Positions 45,207-53,394 of a stretch of 53,394 nucleotides of DNA are shown piece by piece. Below the pieces are notes generated by a model. That model did not search any database. It was not told where the DNA came from and worked only from the letters and a program-made list of their open reading frames with translations. Each line of letters opens with the position of its first letter. The stretch's first letter is position 1. A program made the position numbers and the translations under genes. The stretch is from Synergistaceae bacterium (lineage in GTDB: Bacteria; Synergistota; Synergistia; Synergistales; Synergistaceae). The DNA lies in NCBI GenBank assembly GCA_031268885.1, contig JAIRWR010000026.1:1-53394 (forward strand). The letters run 5' to 3'.

Positions 45207-47020
45207 ATCGCATGGTTAGCACAGATAAGACAAAGCCGACGGTCTTTATCATGGGGGCTGGTCCCGGAGCTACAGACCTCATCACCCTCAGAGGGCTGGA
45301 GGCGCTGAAACGCGCGGATGTCATAGTCCACGCCGGATCGCTGGTGAACCCAGAGATACTTGGCTTCTCGAAGGCGGGATGCGAAATATTCGACAGCGCG
45401 TCGATGACGCTTGAGGATGTCGTAAGCGTCCTGTCTGGCGCGGCGCTCTCAGGGAGGACGCCTCTCCGCCTGCACAGCGGAGACCCCTCTCTCTATGGGG
45501 CCATCCGCGAGCAGATCGACGCTCTCGCCGCCCGCGGGATCGGCTGTGAGGTCATTCCGGGAGTCAGCTCGTTCTCAGCGGCGGCGGCGGCTTTAGGAGT
45601 GGAGTACACCCTGCCGGGCGTGAGCCAGACCCTCATCATAAGCCGCGCGGCGGGCCGTACGCCGGTTCCGGACCGAGAGTCCCTGACAGGGCTCGCGCGG
45701 CATCGATCATCCCTCGTTCTCTTTCTGTCGAGCGGCATGATGGAGACCGCTACGGCGGATCTCATAAAGGGGGGCTATCCCCCCGACACGCCCTCGGCGG
45801 TTGTGTACAGGGCGTCATGGCCAGATCAGAGGATAATAACGGGCAGGCTGTCCGCAATAGCGGGCGAGGCAGAGCGCCACGGCATCGAAAAGACGGCTCT
45901 GATCCTCGTCGGGGATTTTCTCGAAGGGTGCGGGCGAGAACGGTCAAAGTTGTACAGCCCGTCGTTCTCCCACGGATATCGCGAGGCCTCACATCCGCCC
46001 GCCGAGGCAGAACCTAAGGTCGCAAGCGAAGGCCGGGAGCGCTTGCCCGAGAAGCGCGCGGTCATAATCTCGCTGACGGCAGCAGGCCTGCGAACCGCAA
46101 TCAGGCTCAGGGAGGCCGTGGGAGGAGACGTCTTCGCGCCCAAGCGTTACGCCGGAGAAGACGGCGTCGAGCCGTTCGGCGAGTCGATCATGGATTGGAC
46201 CGCGGACCACTTTTACTCCTCAAGACTGATGATCTTCGTGTCGGCATGCGGGGTGGCTGTGAGAGCGATAGCGCCGCTTCTGCGCGGCAAGGCCAGCGAT
46301 CCTGCCGTCGTCTGTCTTGACGACGAGGGGAAGAATGTGATATCACTGCTCTCCGGGCACATAGGAGGAGCGAACGGACTCGCGTTGAAGATAGCGTCGA
46401 TAACGGGCGGGAACGCGATTGTGACGACCGCGACCGACGTTCGCGGAATTGAGCCGGTTGATGCCTGGGCCGCCAAGAACGGCTGTGTCGTGGAGAATAC
46501 GGAGGCCATAAAGGAGATATCGGGCGCAATGCTTGATAACCGCCCCGTCGGAGTAGCGGTAACTGAGAACATCGAGCCTCCTCCGTGGCCAGTGACCCTC
46601 TGGCTGAGGCCGAAAAACCTCGTTCTCGGCGTCGGTTCGAAGAGGGGTGTACCGTTCAGGGCGCTCAGTTCATCAGTGTCGGATTTCATCGATGACGCCG
46701 GAATCTCCCCCCTCTCGCTGACTGCTGTCGCGTCCATAGACATCAAGCGCGGGGAGAGCGCGATCGTCGAGTGGGCGGAGAAGCTGGGCCTGCGGTTTAT
46801 GACCTTCAGCGCTGGAGAGCTTGCGGCAGCGGAGGGGCGATTCTCGGCATCCGAGAGAGTCCTAGCGGAGACCGGGGTTGACAACGTCTGCGAACGTTCG
46901 GCGATGCTCGCAGCGAAGCGGTTGTCCGCGAACGGCGCTCAAGGAGTCCTCATGAGGAGCAAGACCGTCTACGACGGGATTACCCTGGCGCTCGCCAAGA
47001 TCAGGACCGCGCGCGGATGA
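45203..47020 (+). CDS. cbiFG: CbiF-CbiG fusion, cobalt-precorrin-4 methyltransferase / cobalt-precorrin-5A hydrolase
   Basis: 605 residues, GTG start overlapping the cbiET stop (GTGA) with an AAGGAAAAG site. CbiF (about 1-250): FIMGAGPGATDLITLRG, HSGDPSLYGAIREQ. CbiG (about 265-605): VSACGVAVRAIAPLL, SGHIGGANGLAL, TDVRG and LGVGSKRGVP. CbiF adds the C11 methyl, CbiG opens the lactone and releases acetaldehyde: consecutive steps in one chain. Confidence 0.92.
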   Translation: MNRMVSTDKTKPTVFIMGAGPGATDLITLRGLEALKRADVIVHAGSLVNPEILGFSKAGCEIFDSASMTLEDVVSVLSGAALSGRTPLRLHSGDPSLYGAIREQIDALAARGIGCEVIPGVSSFSAAAAALGVEYTLPGVSQTLIISRAAGRTPVPDRESLTGLARHRSSLVLFLSSGMMETATADLIKGGYPPDTPSAVVYRASWPDQRIITGRLSAIAGEAERHGIEKTALILVGDFLEGCGRERSKLYSPSFSHGYREASHPPAEAEPKVASEGRERLPEKRAVIISLTAAGLRTAIRLREAVGGDVFAPKRYAGEDGVEPFGESIMDWTADHFYSSRLMIFVSACGVAVRAIAPLLRGKASDPAVVCLDDEGKNVISLLSGHIGGANGLALKIASITGGNAIVTTATDVRGIEPVDAWAAKNGCVVENTEAIKEISGAMLDNRPVGVAVTENIEPPPWPVTLWLRPKNLVLGVGSKRGVPFRALSSSVSDFIDDAGISPLSLTAVASIDIKRGESAIVEWAEKLGLRFMTFSAGELAAAEGRFSASERVLAETGVDNVCERSAMLAAKRLSANGAQGVLMRSKTVYDGITLALAKIRTARG

Positions 47021-47763
47021 GCGGCCGCGGGAGACCGGTGATATTCGTCGTCGGGCTTGGCCCCGGAGGAAGAGATGAGATGACGCCGCGAGCTCTGCGC
47101 GCCCTTGAACGATGCGACGTCATCATCGGTTACTCCGTCTACGCCGAGATGGCGAGAGAGATCTTTCCCGACAAGGATGTGAGGCCGTTCGCGATGAGGC
47201 AGGAGATAGAGCGCTGCCGGACGGCCATTGAAATAGCGCTCTCGGGGGATACCGTCGGCGTCGTGTCTGGCGGCGACCCCGGGGTCTACGGGATGGCGGG
47301 TGTGATGCTGGAGATAGCCAAATCCCTCGGCTGCGATGTCGATGTCGAAATAGTCCCTGGCGTCACGGCGTGCTGTTCCGCTGCGTCCATCATCGGCGCT
47401 CCCATCTCCAACGATTTCGCCGTCATCAGCCTGAGCGACCTCCTGACGCCGTGGGACACGATAGAACGGCGCATCGGGCTCGCCGCGGAGGGGGACTTTG
47501 TCATCTGCATATACAACCCGTCGAGCGGGAAGCGTGCCGGCTACCTTCGCAGGGCCTGCGATATAGCGCTCAGGACTAGGAGCGCGGAGACGCCGGCCGC
47601 GTGGGTGAGGATGGCGGGAAGGGACGGCGAAGAGAGCAGGATTTTGACCCTGGGCGAACTCAGGGACGAACATCTGGACATGTTCTGCACCGCCTTTATA
47701 GGAAACAGCCTCACCAAAACCTTGGGCGGCAGGATGGTCACGTCGCGGGGGTACAAGCTCTGA
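47017..47763 (+). CDS. cbiH: CbiH, cobalt-precorrin-3 C17-methyltransferase
   Basis: 248 residues. It methylates C17 with ring contraction. GLGPGGRDEMTPRA (about 14-27), SGGDPGVYGMAG (about 87-98), CIYNPSSGKR (about 165-174) are diagnostic of CobJ/CbiH. It overlaps the previous gene by 4 nt and the next by 1 nt (TGATG). Confidence 0.95.
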   Translation: MSGRGRPVIFVVGLGPGGRDEMTPRALRALERCDVIIGYSVYAEMAREIFPDKDVRPFAMRQEIERCRTAIEIALSGDTVGVVSGGDPGVYGMAGVMLEIAKSLGCDVDVEIVPGVTACCSAASIIGAPISNDFAVISLSDLLTPWDTIERRIGLAAEGDFVICIYNPSSGKRAGYLRRACDIALRTRSAETPAAWVRMAGRDGEESRILTLGELRDEHLDMFCTAFIGNSLTKTLGGRMVTSRGYKL

Positions 47764-49586
47764 TGAAAAGACCTTTGGGAACGAAAAAGATCCTCCTAAT
47801 GGGAGGCACCACCGAGGGGCGCGAGCTCTTCAAGACCGGCCTTCCGTTCGTTTATTCCGCGGCCACCGAGTACGGGGCGAAATTTGTCAGGAGAGGTCCC
47901 GATGAGAACTTGATCATGTCGGGAAGGATGGACGAGTCCAGGATGCTCGAACTCCTCAGGACAGGCGAATTCGCTGGCGTCGTTGACGCCACGCATCCTT
48001 ACGCCGCGGAGGTGAAGCTCAATATACAGCGGGCCTGCGAGACGGCTGGGATCCCTCTCTTCCGGGTGCTCAGGCCGCCGGTCGGCGCCGGATCAGGACA
48101 CGGTGTCACCGTTGTGAAATCGTGGAAGGAAGCCGCCGGATACATCGAGCGCGCGAACGGAAACGCGCTTCTGACAATCGGCAGCAAGGAGCTGCACAAC
48201 TTCGTCAGCATCTCGGATTTCAAAACGCGCTTGTACGTTCGGATCCTGCCATCCTCGGAATCTATCGCGACCTGCGAGAGGCTGGGTTTTCCACCGTCAA
48301 ATATAATCGCGGAGCTTGGCCCGTTCTCCGAGTCCGCCAATCGCTCACACCTGGAGAAGATCCGCGCGAGCATACTCGTCACAAAGGACGGGGGACAGGA
48401 GGGCGGGGTGCCTGAAAAACTCGCCGCTGCCAGGAAGCATGGAGCGGAGGTCCTGATGATCGCGAGACCGAGCCCCTGTGACTCACTGGCCGATGTTTCG
48501 AGCGGATCCGTGACGGATGCGTGGTCGTGGGCGCTCTCTCTTCCTGGAGTCGAACGCGAGCCCTTTGGGAAGTCCGAGCGGAGGCGCGCCGCGCGTACGC
48601 GCAGAATACGGGTAGGAAGCAGGGAGAGCGTTCTTGCCGTCGCTCAGGCGAGGTCCGTCATAGACGCGATATCGATATGTCATCCGGAGTTCGAGTTCGA
48701 GCTGGTCTCCATGAAGACCAAGGGCGACCGCTTCTCCTCGCTGTTCCCATCATCAGGAATATCCTCCGAGAGACAGATCGTAAAGGGCATGTTTGTAAAG
48801 GAGCTGGAGTCAGCGCTTTTGGACGAAAGCATAGATCTCGCGGTACACAGCTTGAAGGATATATCGCTCGAAGGAAACCCCGATCTTCCGATAGTCGCGT
48901 ACACAGCGAGGGAGGATCCCCGCGACGCGGCAGTAGCGCGCATATCACTCAGGGAGACGCCGTCCCCGATGATACAGGCGTTGGAAGCGGCTTCCGGTCA
49001 GGAAGCGGGGGGAATTCCGGTAGACCTGTCCGGCTTCATAGCCGGCTGTTCGTCCCCTCGCCGGAGGGTCCAGCTTCGAAGAGCCGCCAAGTGCGGGACA
49101 AATCCAGTGAGGGGCAATGTGCTAACGAGGCTGGAGCGGCTTGACAGCGGAGACTGGGATTTTGACTTTCTCGTTCTCGCTGCGGCAGGATTGATCAGGC
49201 TGGGGATGCGCGACAGGATTGATCTCTTCTTTCCTGTCGAGACGATAATCCCGGCTGCCGGTCAGGGTATCCTGGCCTGCCAGGGAAGAGCCGGGGAGGA
49301 TTATGGGTATCTCTCCTCCGTGAACGATCCGATATCATCCGCCTGCGCCGCTGCCGAGCGCGCTTTCGCGTCAGCGACAGGGGGGGGATGTTCCTCGCCC
49401 GTCGCGGCCTATGCCAAGACACTCGGAGGAGAGATCTCTCTGCTGGGTCTCTACGTCGACGAGGAGAGGGATATCTATTCGAGGGGCATGCTGAGAGGTT
49501 CGATAGAGGATGCCAAGGGACTGGGGGAGAGGCTGGCTTTGAAGATCATGTTCGGCATCGATGACGGAGGGCGCAAAGATGAGTGA
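47763..49586 (+). CDS. cbiJ-hemC: CbiJ-HemC fusion: cobalt-precorrin-6A reductase / hydroxymethylbilane synthase
   Basis: 607 residues. CbiJ part (about 1-262): ILLMGGTTEGREL, VVDATHPYAAEV, AELGPFS, LVTKDGG. After a basic linker, HemC (about 280-607): VGSRESVLAVAQA, MKTKGDRF, FVKELESALLD, AVHSLKD, FLVLAAAGLIRLG, and the dipyrromethane-binding Cys543 in GGGCSSP. The fused enzymes act at opposite ends of the pathway, porphobilinogen to bilane and late ring reduction. HemC thus falls under B12 riboswitch control. Confidence 0.92.
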   Translation: MKRPLGTKKILLMGGTTEGRELFKTGLPFVYSAATEYGAKFVRRGPDENLIMSGRMDESRMLELLRTGEFAGVVDATHPYAAEVKLNIQRACETAGIPLFRVLRPPVGAGSGHGVTVVKSWKEAAGYIERANGNALLTIGSKELHNFVSISDFKTRLYVRILPSSESIATCERLGFPPSNIIAELGPFSESANRSHLEKIRASILVTKDGGQEGGVPEKLAAARKHGAEVLMIARPSPCDSLADVSSGSVTDAWSWALSLPGVEREPFGKSERRRAARTRRIRVGSRESVLAVAQARSVIDAISICHPEFEFELVSMKTKGDRFSSLFPSSGISSERQIVKGMFVKELESALLDESIDLAVHSLKDISLEGNPDLPIVAYTAREDPRDAAVARISLRETPSPMIQALEAASGQEAGGIPVDLSGFIAGCSSPRRRVQLRRAAKCGTNPVRGNVLTRLERLDSGDWDFDFLVLAAAGLIRLGMRDRIDLFFPVETIIPAAGQGILACQGRAGEDYGYLSSVNDPISSACAAAERAFASATGGGCSSPVAAYAKTLGGEISLLGLYVDEERDIYSRGMLRGSIEDAKGLGERLALKIMFGIDDGGRKDE

Positions 49587-51066
49587 CGCGGCTCGCGGAA
49601 TGGTATGGCTCGTTGGAGCGGGCCCCGGCGATCCTGGGCTGATGACGATTCGAGGGGCTGAGCTGCTTCGCGGCGCCGACGTCATCGTTTACGACAGGCT
49701 CATAGGCTGCGGCGTAAGGGAGTACTTCTCACGGGACGCCAAGCTCATAGATGTCGGCAAGCGCGCCGGAAGTCACCTGATGAAGCAGAGGGAGATAGAA
49801 GAGGTGCTTATACGCGAGGCGTCCGCCGGCAAAAGAGTGGTGCGATTGAAGGGCGGCGATCCGTTCCTGTTCGGCAGGGGAGGAGAGGAGGCGCTCGCTC
49901 TTGCCGGCGGCGAGATCCCATACGAGGTCGTTCCAGGCGTTTCGTCCGCCATAGCTGTTCCGTCCCGCGCCGGCATACCGATCACCCACCGCGGCGTCAG
50001 CTCCGGAGTGTATATAACTACGGCACACAGGGCATGTGGATGCGGCGGGCTCGATTACGAGCGTCTGGCCGGATTGAAGGACACCATCGTGCTGCTGATG
50101 AGTTCGGATGAAATATCGGATATTTCGAGACGGCTGACGGAAGCGGGGATGGATCCCGACACTCCGGCGGCAATAATAAGCGACGGAACAACGGCAAGAC
50201 AGAGGGAGATTGTCACAACGCTGCGCGAGCTGGCGCTGAAAGCCGGGGAAGACGAACATCTCTCCCCTGCCGTGATAGTCGTCGGAAGCGCGGTAACTCT
50301 CATGGAAGACCTGAACCGTCGTTCTCCGCTGCCGCTCCGGGGAAAACGGATATGGTTGACCATGGCTGAGCGGAGCGGTGGGCGGAACCGCCGGCTCGTC
50401 TCTCTTCTGCGCGATGCCGGAGCTGAGGTCGTCCCTGTTCCCTGCATCGAGACGAGGCCGCGCGACGCCGACCTTGGATCTTATGATCTCGGGCGATTCG
50501 ATTGGTTTGTCTTCAGCAGCAGGGCTGGGGTCGAAAACTTCTTCAGGCAGATGAGAAGAAGCCGCATCGACATACGAGCCGTCGCCGGTATTAAGATCGC
50601 CGCAGTCGGACCGGCCACGATGGACGCGCTTGAGGAGAGAGGCATCATCGTCGACTTCGTCCCTCGCGTCAACGATGGAGAGCATACCGCGGCTGGCATA
50701 ATCGAAATGGGCGCGAAGCGCGTGCTGCTGCTGAGATGTTTCGGGTCTCCATGCTCATGGAAGGGAATATTCACCGAGCATGGGACGGATGTCGAGGAGA
50801 TTGGGCTGTATGAGACTGTCGAAACCTCTCCCCAAGTCCTGGTGAACCTCGCGCCGGGGGATATAGTAGTGTTTGCCAGCGCGTCGGCCGTCAGGGCCTT
50901 TGCGAAGCGCGGCGATCCGGGAGTCGAAGGCATAAGGGCTGTCTGCATAGGCAAGCCGTCGGCTCTGGCCGCGAGAGAGGCTGGATTCGAGGATATCATG
51001 ACAGCTCGCGGCGCCACGGATGACGCACTGTTTGAGGCCATCGTCGGCAACGCGATGCCGACATGA
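49579..51066 (+). CDS. cobA-hemD: CobA-HemD fusion: uroporphyrinogen-III methyltransferase / synthase
   Basis: 495 residues from the ATG at 49579 (CGGAGG 8 nt upstream), overlapping the previous gene by 8 nt. CobA part (about 1-250): GAGPGDPGLMTIRGAE, RLKGGDPFLFGRGGEE, VPGVSSAIAVPSRAGIPITHR. HemD part (about 255-495): RIWLTMAERSGGRNRRLVS, FVFSSRAGVENFF, and SASAVRAFAK. It closes bilane to uroporphyrinogen III and methylates it to precorrin-2. Last gene of the operon. Confidence 0.93.
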   Translation: MSDAARGMVWLVGAGPGDPGLMTIRGAELLRGADVIVYDRLIGCGVREYFSRDAKLIDVGKRAGSHLMKQREIEEVLIREASAGKRVVRLKGGDPFLFGRGGEEALALAGGEIPYEVVPGVSSAIAVPSRAGIPITHRGVSSGVYITTAHRACGCGGLDYERLAGLKDTIVLLMSSDEISDISRRLTEAGMDPDTPAAIISDGTTARQREIVTTLRELALKAGEDEHLSPAVIVVGSAVTLMEDLNRRSPLPLRGKRIWLTMAERSGGRNRRLVSLLRDAGAEVVPVPCIETRPRDADLGSYDLGRFDWFVFSSRAGVENFFRQMRRSRIDIRAVAGIKIAAVGPATMDALEERGIIVDFVPRVNDGEHTAAGIIEMGAKRVLLLRCFGSPCSWKGIFTEHGTDVEEIGLYETVETSPQVLVNLAPGDIVVFASASAVRAFAKRGDPGVEGIRAVCIGKPSALAAREAGFEDIMTARGATDDALFEAIVGNAMPT

Positions 51067-51538
51067 GAGCGGGTACTGCCCTTACGTCACGATTGCGTCC
51101 TTAACACTACAACGCACATAAGATTTTTTTGCCCTGTAGTAGAAGGCTTATAACAATATAGCAGCAGGTCTGTTACAGATCCTTGCGTTGAAGTATTCAG
51201 AGAAGCTTGAGAGGAGCAGTTTTAACTGGCTGAGAACAGCCTCGCAAAAGATATTCACGGAAGCGAGTATATCTCAGTTTTTGAGGCGCGATTTTTTTAT
51301 GCAGTTTCAGAAATGGCCTTATTTGGGCATACTGCAAATAATTCGTTCCAGGATGGATTCAAGAGGCGATCCCGACCTACCGAATGCGGCATGATATTTA
51401 CAAACTTTGAACTCTCAAGCAACATACATATCGGGGTAACTGAGGTACGTTTGTGTATAATGCCTCTCTCGCCGGGGTGTGAAAAATACGCGCATGAAAT
51501 CTTCATGGACAAAGAATCCCTCCTGATAGCAACTGTTT
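51067..51538. other. Gap after the cobalamin operon, with a repeat copy
   Basis: About 470 nt, AT-rich. TAGAAGGCTTATAACAATA (51140-51158) is the reverse complement of sequence around 8750-8768. No gene is supported, and the short frames here have no good ribosome sites. Confidence 0.5.
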
Positions 51539-51892
51539 TTATTCCGAACCCATGAAATCCGTTCTGATTTTTTCTATCAGCAGACGTCGGTGGCACTTCT
51601 TGTCGCTTTCTTCGTGACAAAGAAGCGTTACCGTACCCTTGCGAGCTAGCTCTTTTAGAGCTGTGAATGCCGAAGTCTTCTCAGGATTGTTCAAGACTTC
51701 TTCTGAAAAGCGCTGAACGTAAGCGTCCCAATCCAAGTAGCCGGCGTTATAGTCCTCCAGCAACTTTTCGCTTGGAGAAAGTTCCTGAAGCCAGAGATCA
51801 AAACAATAATCGCCTTTGATACGCCGCATGACGCAAACTCTGACCCCATCCTCTGGCGAGCAAGGAGCGTGAATTGACTTACTCTTGATCAT
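51539..51892 (-). CDS. DUF488-family protein
   Basis: 117 residues from the ATG at 51892, 14 nt inside the preceding gene's end. The family pattern is visible: VMRRIKGDYCFDLWLQELSP, then VTLLCHEESDKKCHRRLL (Cys/His cluster). Function of the family is unknown. A longer reading from 51949 lies wholly inside the FtsW-like gene. It is the last of a three-gene operon. Confidence 0.85.
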   Translation of the reverse strand: MIKSKSIHAPCSPEDGVRVCVMRRIKGDYCFDLWLQELSPSEKLLEDYNAGYLDWDAYVQRFSEEVLNNPEKTSAFTALKELARKGTVTLLCHEESDKKCHRRLLIEKIRTDFMGSE

Positions 51893-53000
51893 GGGCTTGC
51901 TCTTTGGTCTGAAAAGAGTCAGATCGCGATACCGAGAGAACGACGCCAATCAGCGCCATATTCGTAATCATTGCGGTAGGCGCATAAGAGAGCAGCGGGA
52001 TGCTCCAGCCTGCAACGGGCCAGAGATTAAAATTCATCAAAACACCGAAGAGGAACCGCAGCGAAAGCATTAAAGAAGCGGAGAATGCCACAAAATATCC
52101 GCAAGGATCTTGGAGCTTATATGTCATCCTGAATAATTGCGTGATAAAGCCGATAATTAAGAGGAGCAGCACGATTCCGGCAAGCCATCCGAAATGGGCT
52201 ATAAGATTCACCAAAATAAAACCATCCTCAGAATGCGGCAACGACAAATTGATTGGCATACTGGTATTTTGAGCGGGGCCCAAAAAGTGAGCGAGACTTA
52301 GCCATTTGGCGGCCGTCATAAGCTGGTAGCCGTGACCATAGGGGTCTAACGTTCCTCGACTGAAAAATACCTCTATTCGCTGAGAAAGGTACGGTGAGGC
52401 TTTGATGAAATACGTGAGCATTCCTGCAAACGCAATTGAGCCCGCCGCTAAAGGAATCAAAAACTCTCCGCTCGGCTTATCTTCGTTCAAGTGCTTGCGT
52501 AAAATGGCCATCAACAGAATGCCCACCGTGCAAGATGCAAGAATAAACGCGTTGGATAACGACGGGAGCTGCAAAAGCAGTATAAAAAATATGAAGCACA
52601 CCCAGAAAAGTTCATGTATCGCCTTCCAACCGCCATTTTTGCAGTGATAAAGCAGGCAGGAAATCGGGAGTATGTTCAACATAGAAAGATCGGACACATC
52701 GAGAGCAAAACCAAACACATTCAGCCATCGGCGCGCGCCATTCATCGATTCTCCCTTATAAACGCAAAGGAGAAGTAACAGCAACATTCCCACGAGCATT
52801 ACCGCGTAATAACGCGATATTTTCCGACAATCCCTCGTCATTACGCCCAACATCACAACGATCCCCAACGAGATGTATATCAGATATCGTGAAAAAACAG
52901 CAAAACTCTGCACGTAGATGATCGAAGCCCCGAACAGAGAAATGATTCCTGTCAGAATTAGCAACAACCATTGAGCGGTTCGCTGCGTATATGTTTTCAT
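51879..53000 (-). CDS. Divergent FtsW/RodA/SpoVE-family membrane protein
   Basis: 373 residues, about 10 membrane helices. Family landmarks are partly kept: NGARRWLNVFGFALDVSDL (usual QPSE replaced), GYQLMTAAKW, LPHSEDGFILVNLIAHFGW, SIPLLSYAPTAMITNMALIG. The usual TDF aspartate of the glycan polymerases is shifted (ED then GF), so polymerase activity is uncertain. AAAGGGG precedes the ATG. It is 20 nt after the SixA-like gene. Confidence 0.8.
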   Translation of the reverse strand: MKTYTQRTAQWLLLILTGIISLFGASIIYVQSFAVFSRYLIYISLGIVVMLGVMTRDCRKISRYYAVMLVGMLLLLLLCVYKGESMNGARRWLNVFGFALDVSDLSMLNILPISCLLYHCKNGGWKAIHELFWVCFIFFILLLQLPSLSNAFILASCTVGILLMAILRKHLNEDKPSGEFLIPLAAGSIAFAGMLTYFIKASPYLSQRIEVFFSRGTLDPYGHGYQLMTAAKWLSLAHFLGPAQNTSMPINLSLPHSEDGFILVNLIAHFGWLAGIVLLLLIIGFITQLFRMTYKLQDPCGYFVAFSASLMLSLRFLFGVLMNFNLWPVAGWSIPLLSYAPTAMITNMALIGVVLSVSRSDSFQTKEQAHDQE

Positions 53001-53020
53001 CTATGTACCCCTTTCTTTCC

Positions 53021-53394
53021 TTACGAAACCCACACCAGACGCGACAGATTTTCGCCTGTCAAATAAAACAGCAGCTTCCATCTTTGTCCAACGTAGCCCG
53101 TCCCCAATAATGCGCCACGATCGAAGGTCATCGGCAATCTCGTCTTTCCATCCGTCAAAAGGAACTCAGCAAGATCGCTCATGAAGGGCTCGTGACCTAC
53201 GATCAGGAGCGTTTTGGAAGCGGATGGATTGTATTGCGTCCAAAAATTTGTCATAAAAGCGGTAACAGAATCCTCGGGTTCGAGTCCGTCCTGCATAAGT
53301 AAATCGCCGTGGAACCCCGCTGCTGCGGCCACACCTTCGGCGGTCTGCCTGCTTCGGGTGAATCCGCTGTGTAGAATAATATCCGGGATCTCAT
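53021..53394 (-). CDS. SixA-like histidine phosphatase (partial, cut by window end)
   Basis: The 5' end lies beyond the window. The visible about 123 residues read HSGFTRSRQTAEGVAAAAGF, then LLIVGHEPFMSDLAEFLL with the second catalytic His (VGHEP). SixA-type enzymes remove phosphate from phosphohistidine. The RHG motif would be upstream, out of view. First visible gene of the operon with the FtsW-like and DUF488 genes. Confidence 0.85.
   Translation of the reverse strand, partial: EIPDIILHSGFTRSRQTAEGVAAAAGFHGDLLMQDGLEPEDSVTAFMTNFWTQYNPSASKTLLIVGHEPFMSDLAEFLLTDGKTRLPMTFDRGALLGTGYVGQRWKLLFYLTGENLSRLVWVS

Noticed and set aside
49729-50685. Long open frame opposite cobA-hemD
   Set aside because: A shadow of the fusion gene, without any domain signal.
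51188-51394. 68-codon frame after the cobalamin operon
   Set aside because: No ribosome site, no motif, AT-rich gap; probably chance.
1-53394. tRNA, rRNA, CRISPR arrays, intact insertion sequences
   Set aside because: None was recognised on reading both strands; a dedicated RNA search was not possible here.

Overview
The window looks like a chromosomal piece of a Synergistota (Synergistaceae-type) bacterium. The evidence is a secreted protein with a Synerg-CTERM-like tail (Gly-Gly-Cys, hydrophobic stretch, basic end), a V/A-type ATPase cluster, a FapR/FabK-type fatty-acid cluster and a Thermotoga-like inositol gene pair. Most of the window is GC-rich, with tightly packed operons, frequent 4-nt stop/start overlaps and several TTG/GTG starts. 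The first ~6.9 kb and the last ~1.8 kb are visibly more AT-rich and read like accessory DNA.

Region 1 (166-6889, + strand) is the most striking part. It is a six-gene operon for a membrane-linked ubiquitin-like conjugation system: a GYF/RING-type zinc-finger membrane protein (candidate E3), a 92-residue ubiquitin-like protein ending in Gly, a ThiF/E1-type activating enzyme, an E2 with a canonical HPN...Cys active site fused to six membrane helices and an FHA domain, a membrane-anchored HtrA-type serine protease, and a JAB/JAMM deconjugase-like protein with a membrane helix and an outer LysM domain. Conjugation and removal would sit on the cytoplasmic face of the membrane, with LysM and protease modules outside.

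Region 2 (6890-16308) is mixed: a decayed Rpn-type nuclease gene, an unknown secreted protein, an AraC regulator, the Synerg-CTERM protein with a curious hairpin-rich leader, typA/bipA, a flavoprotein, a small unknown protein and an M48 lipoprotein protease. Region 3 (16386-25354) is the fatty-acid/phospholipid cluster fapR-plsX-fabH-fabK-fabD-fabG-acpP-fabF-rnc plus a ZnuA-like secreted protein, with a likely FapR box in front and an intrinsic terminator between acpP and fabF.

Region 4 (25431-36890, - strand) holds a class II aldolase, butyrate kinase, a V/A-ATPase cluster K-F-E-A-B that lacks I, C and D, a MATE transporter, a second Rpn remnant, a nucleotidyltransferase and galE. Region 5 (37133-41375) has the inositol-type pair iolM-iolN behind a strong promoter with a LacI-family-like operator, a DUF4867 protein and an EamA transporter that overlaps it tail to tail.

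Region 6 (about 41870-51066) is a cobalamin-riboswitch-led operon, cbiC-cbiD-cbiET-cbiFG-cbiH-cbiJ/hemC-cobA/hemD. It makes the tetrapyrrole from porphobilinogen and runs most of the anaerobic corrin ring steps, using four fusion proteins. Region 7 (51067-53394) holds a repeat copy and a small - strand operon of a SixA-like phosphatase (cut by the window edge), a divergent FtsW/RodA-family protein and a DUF488 protein.
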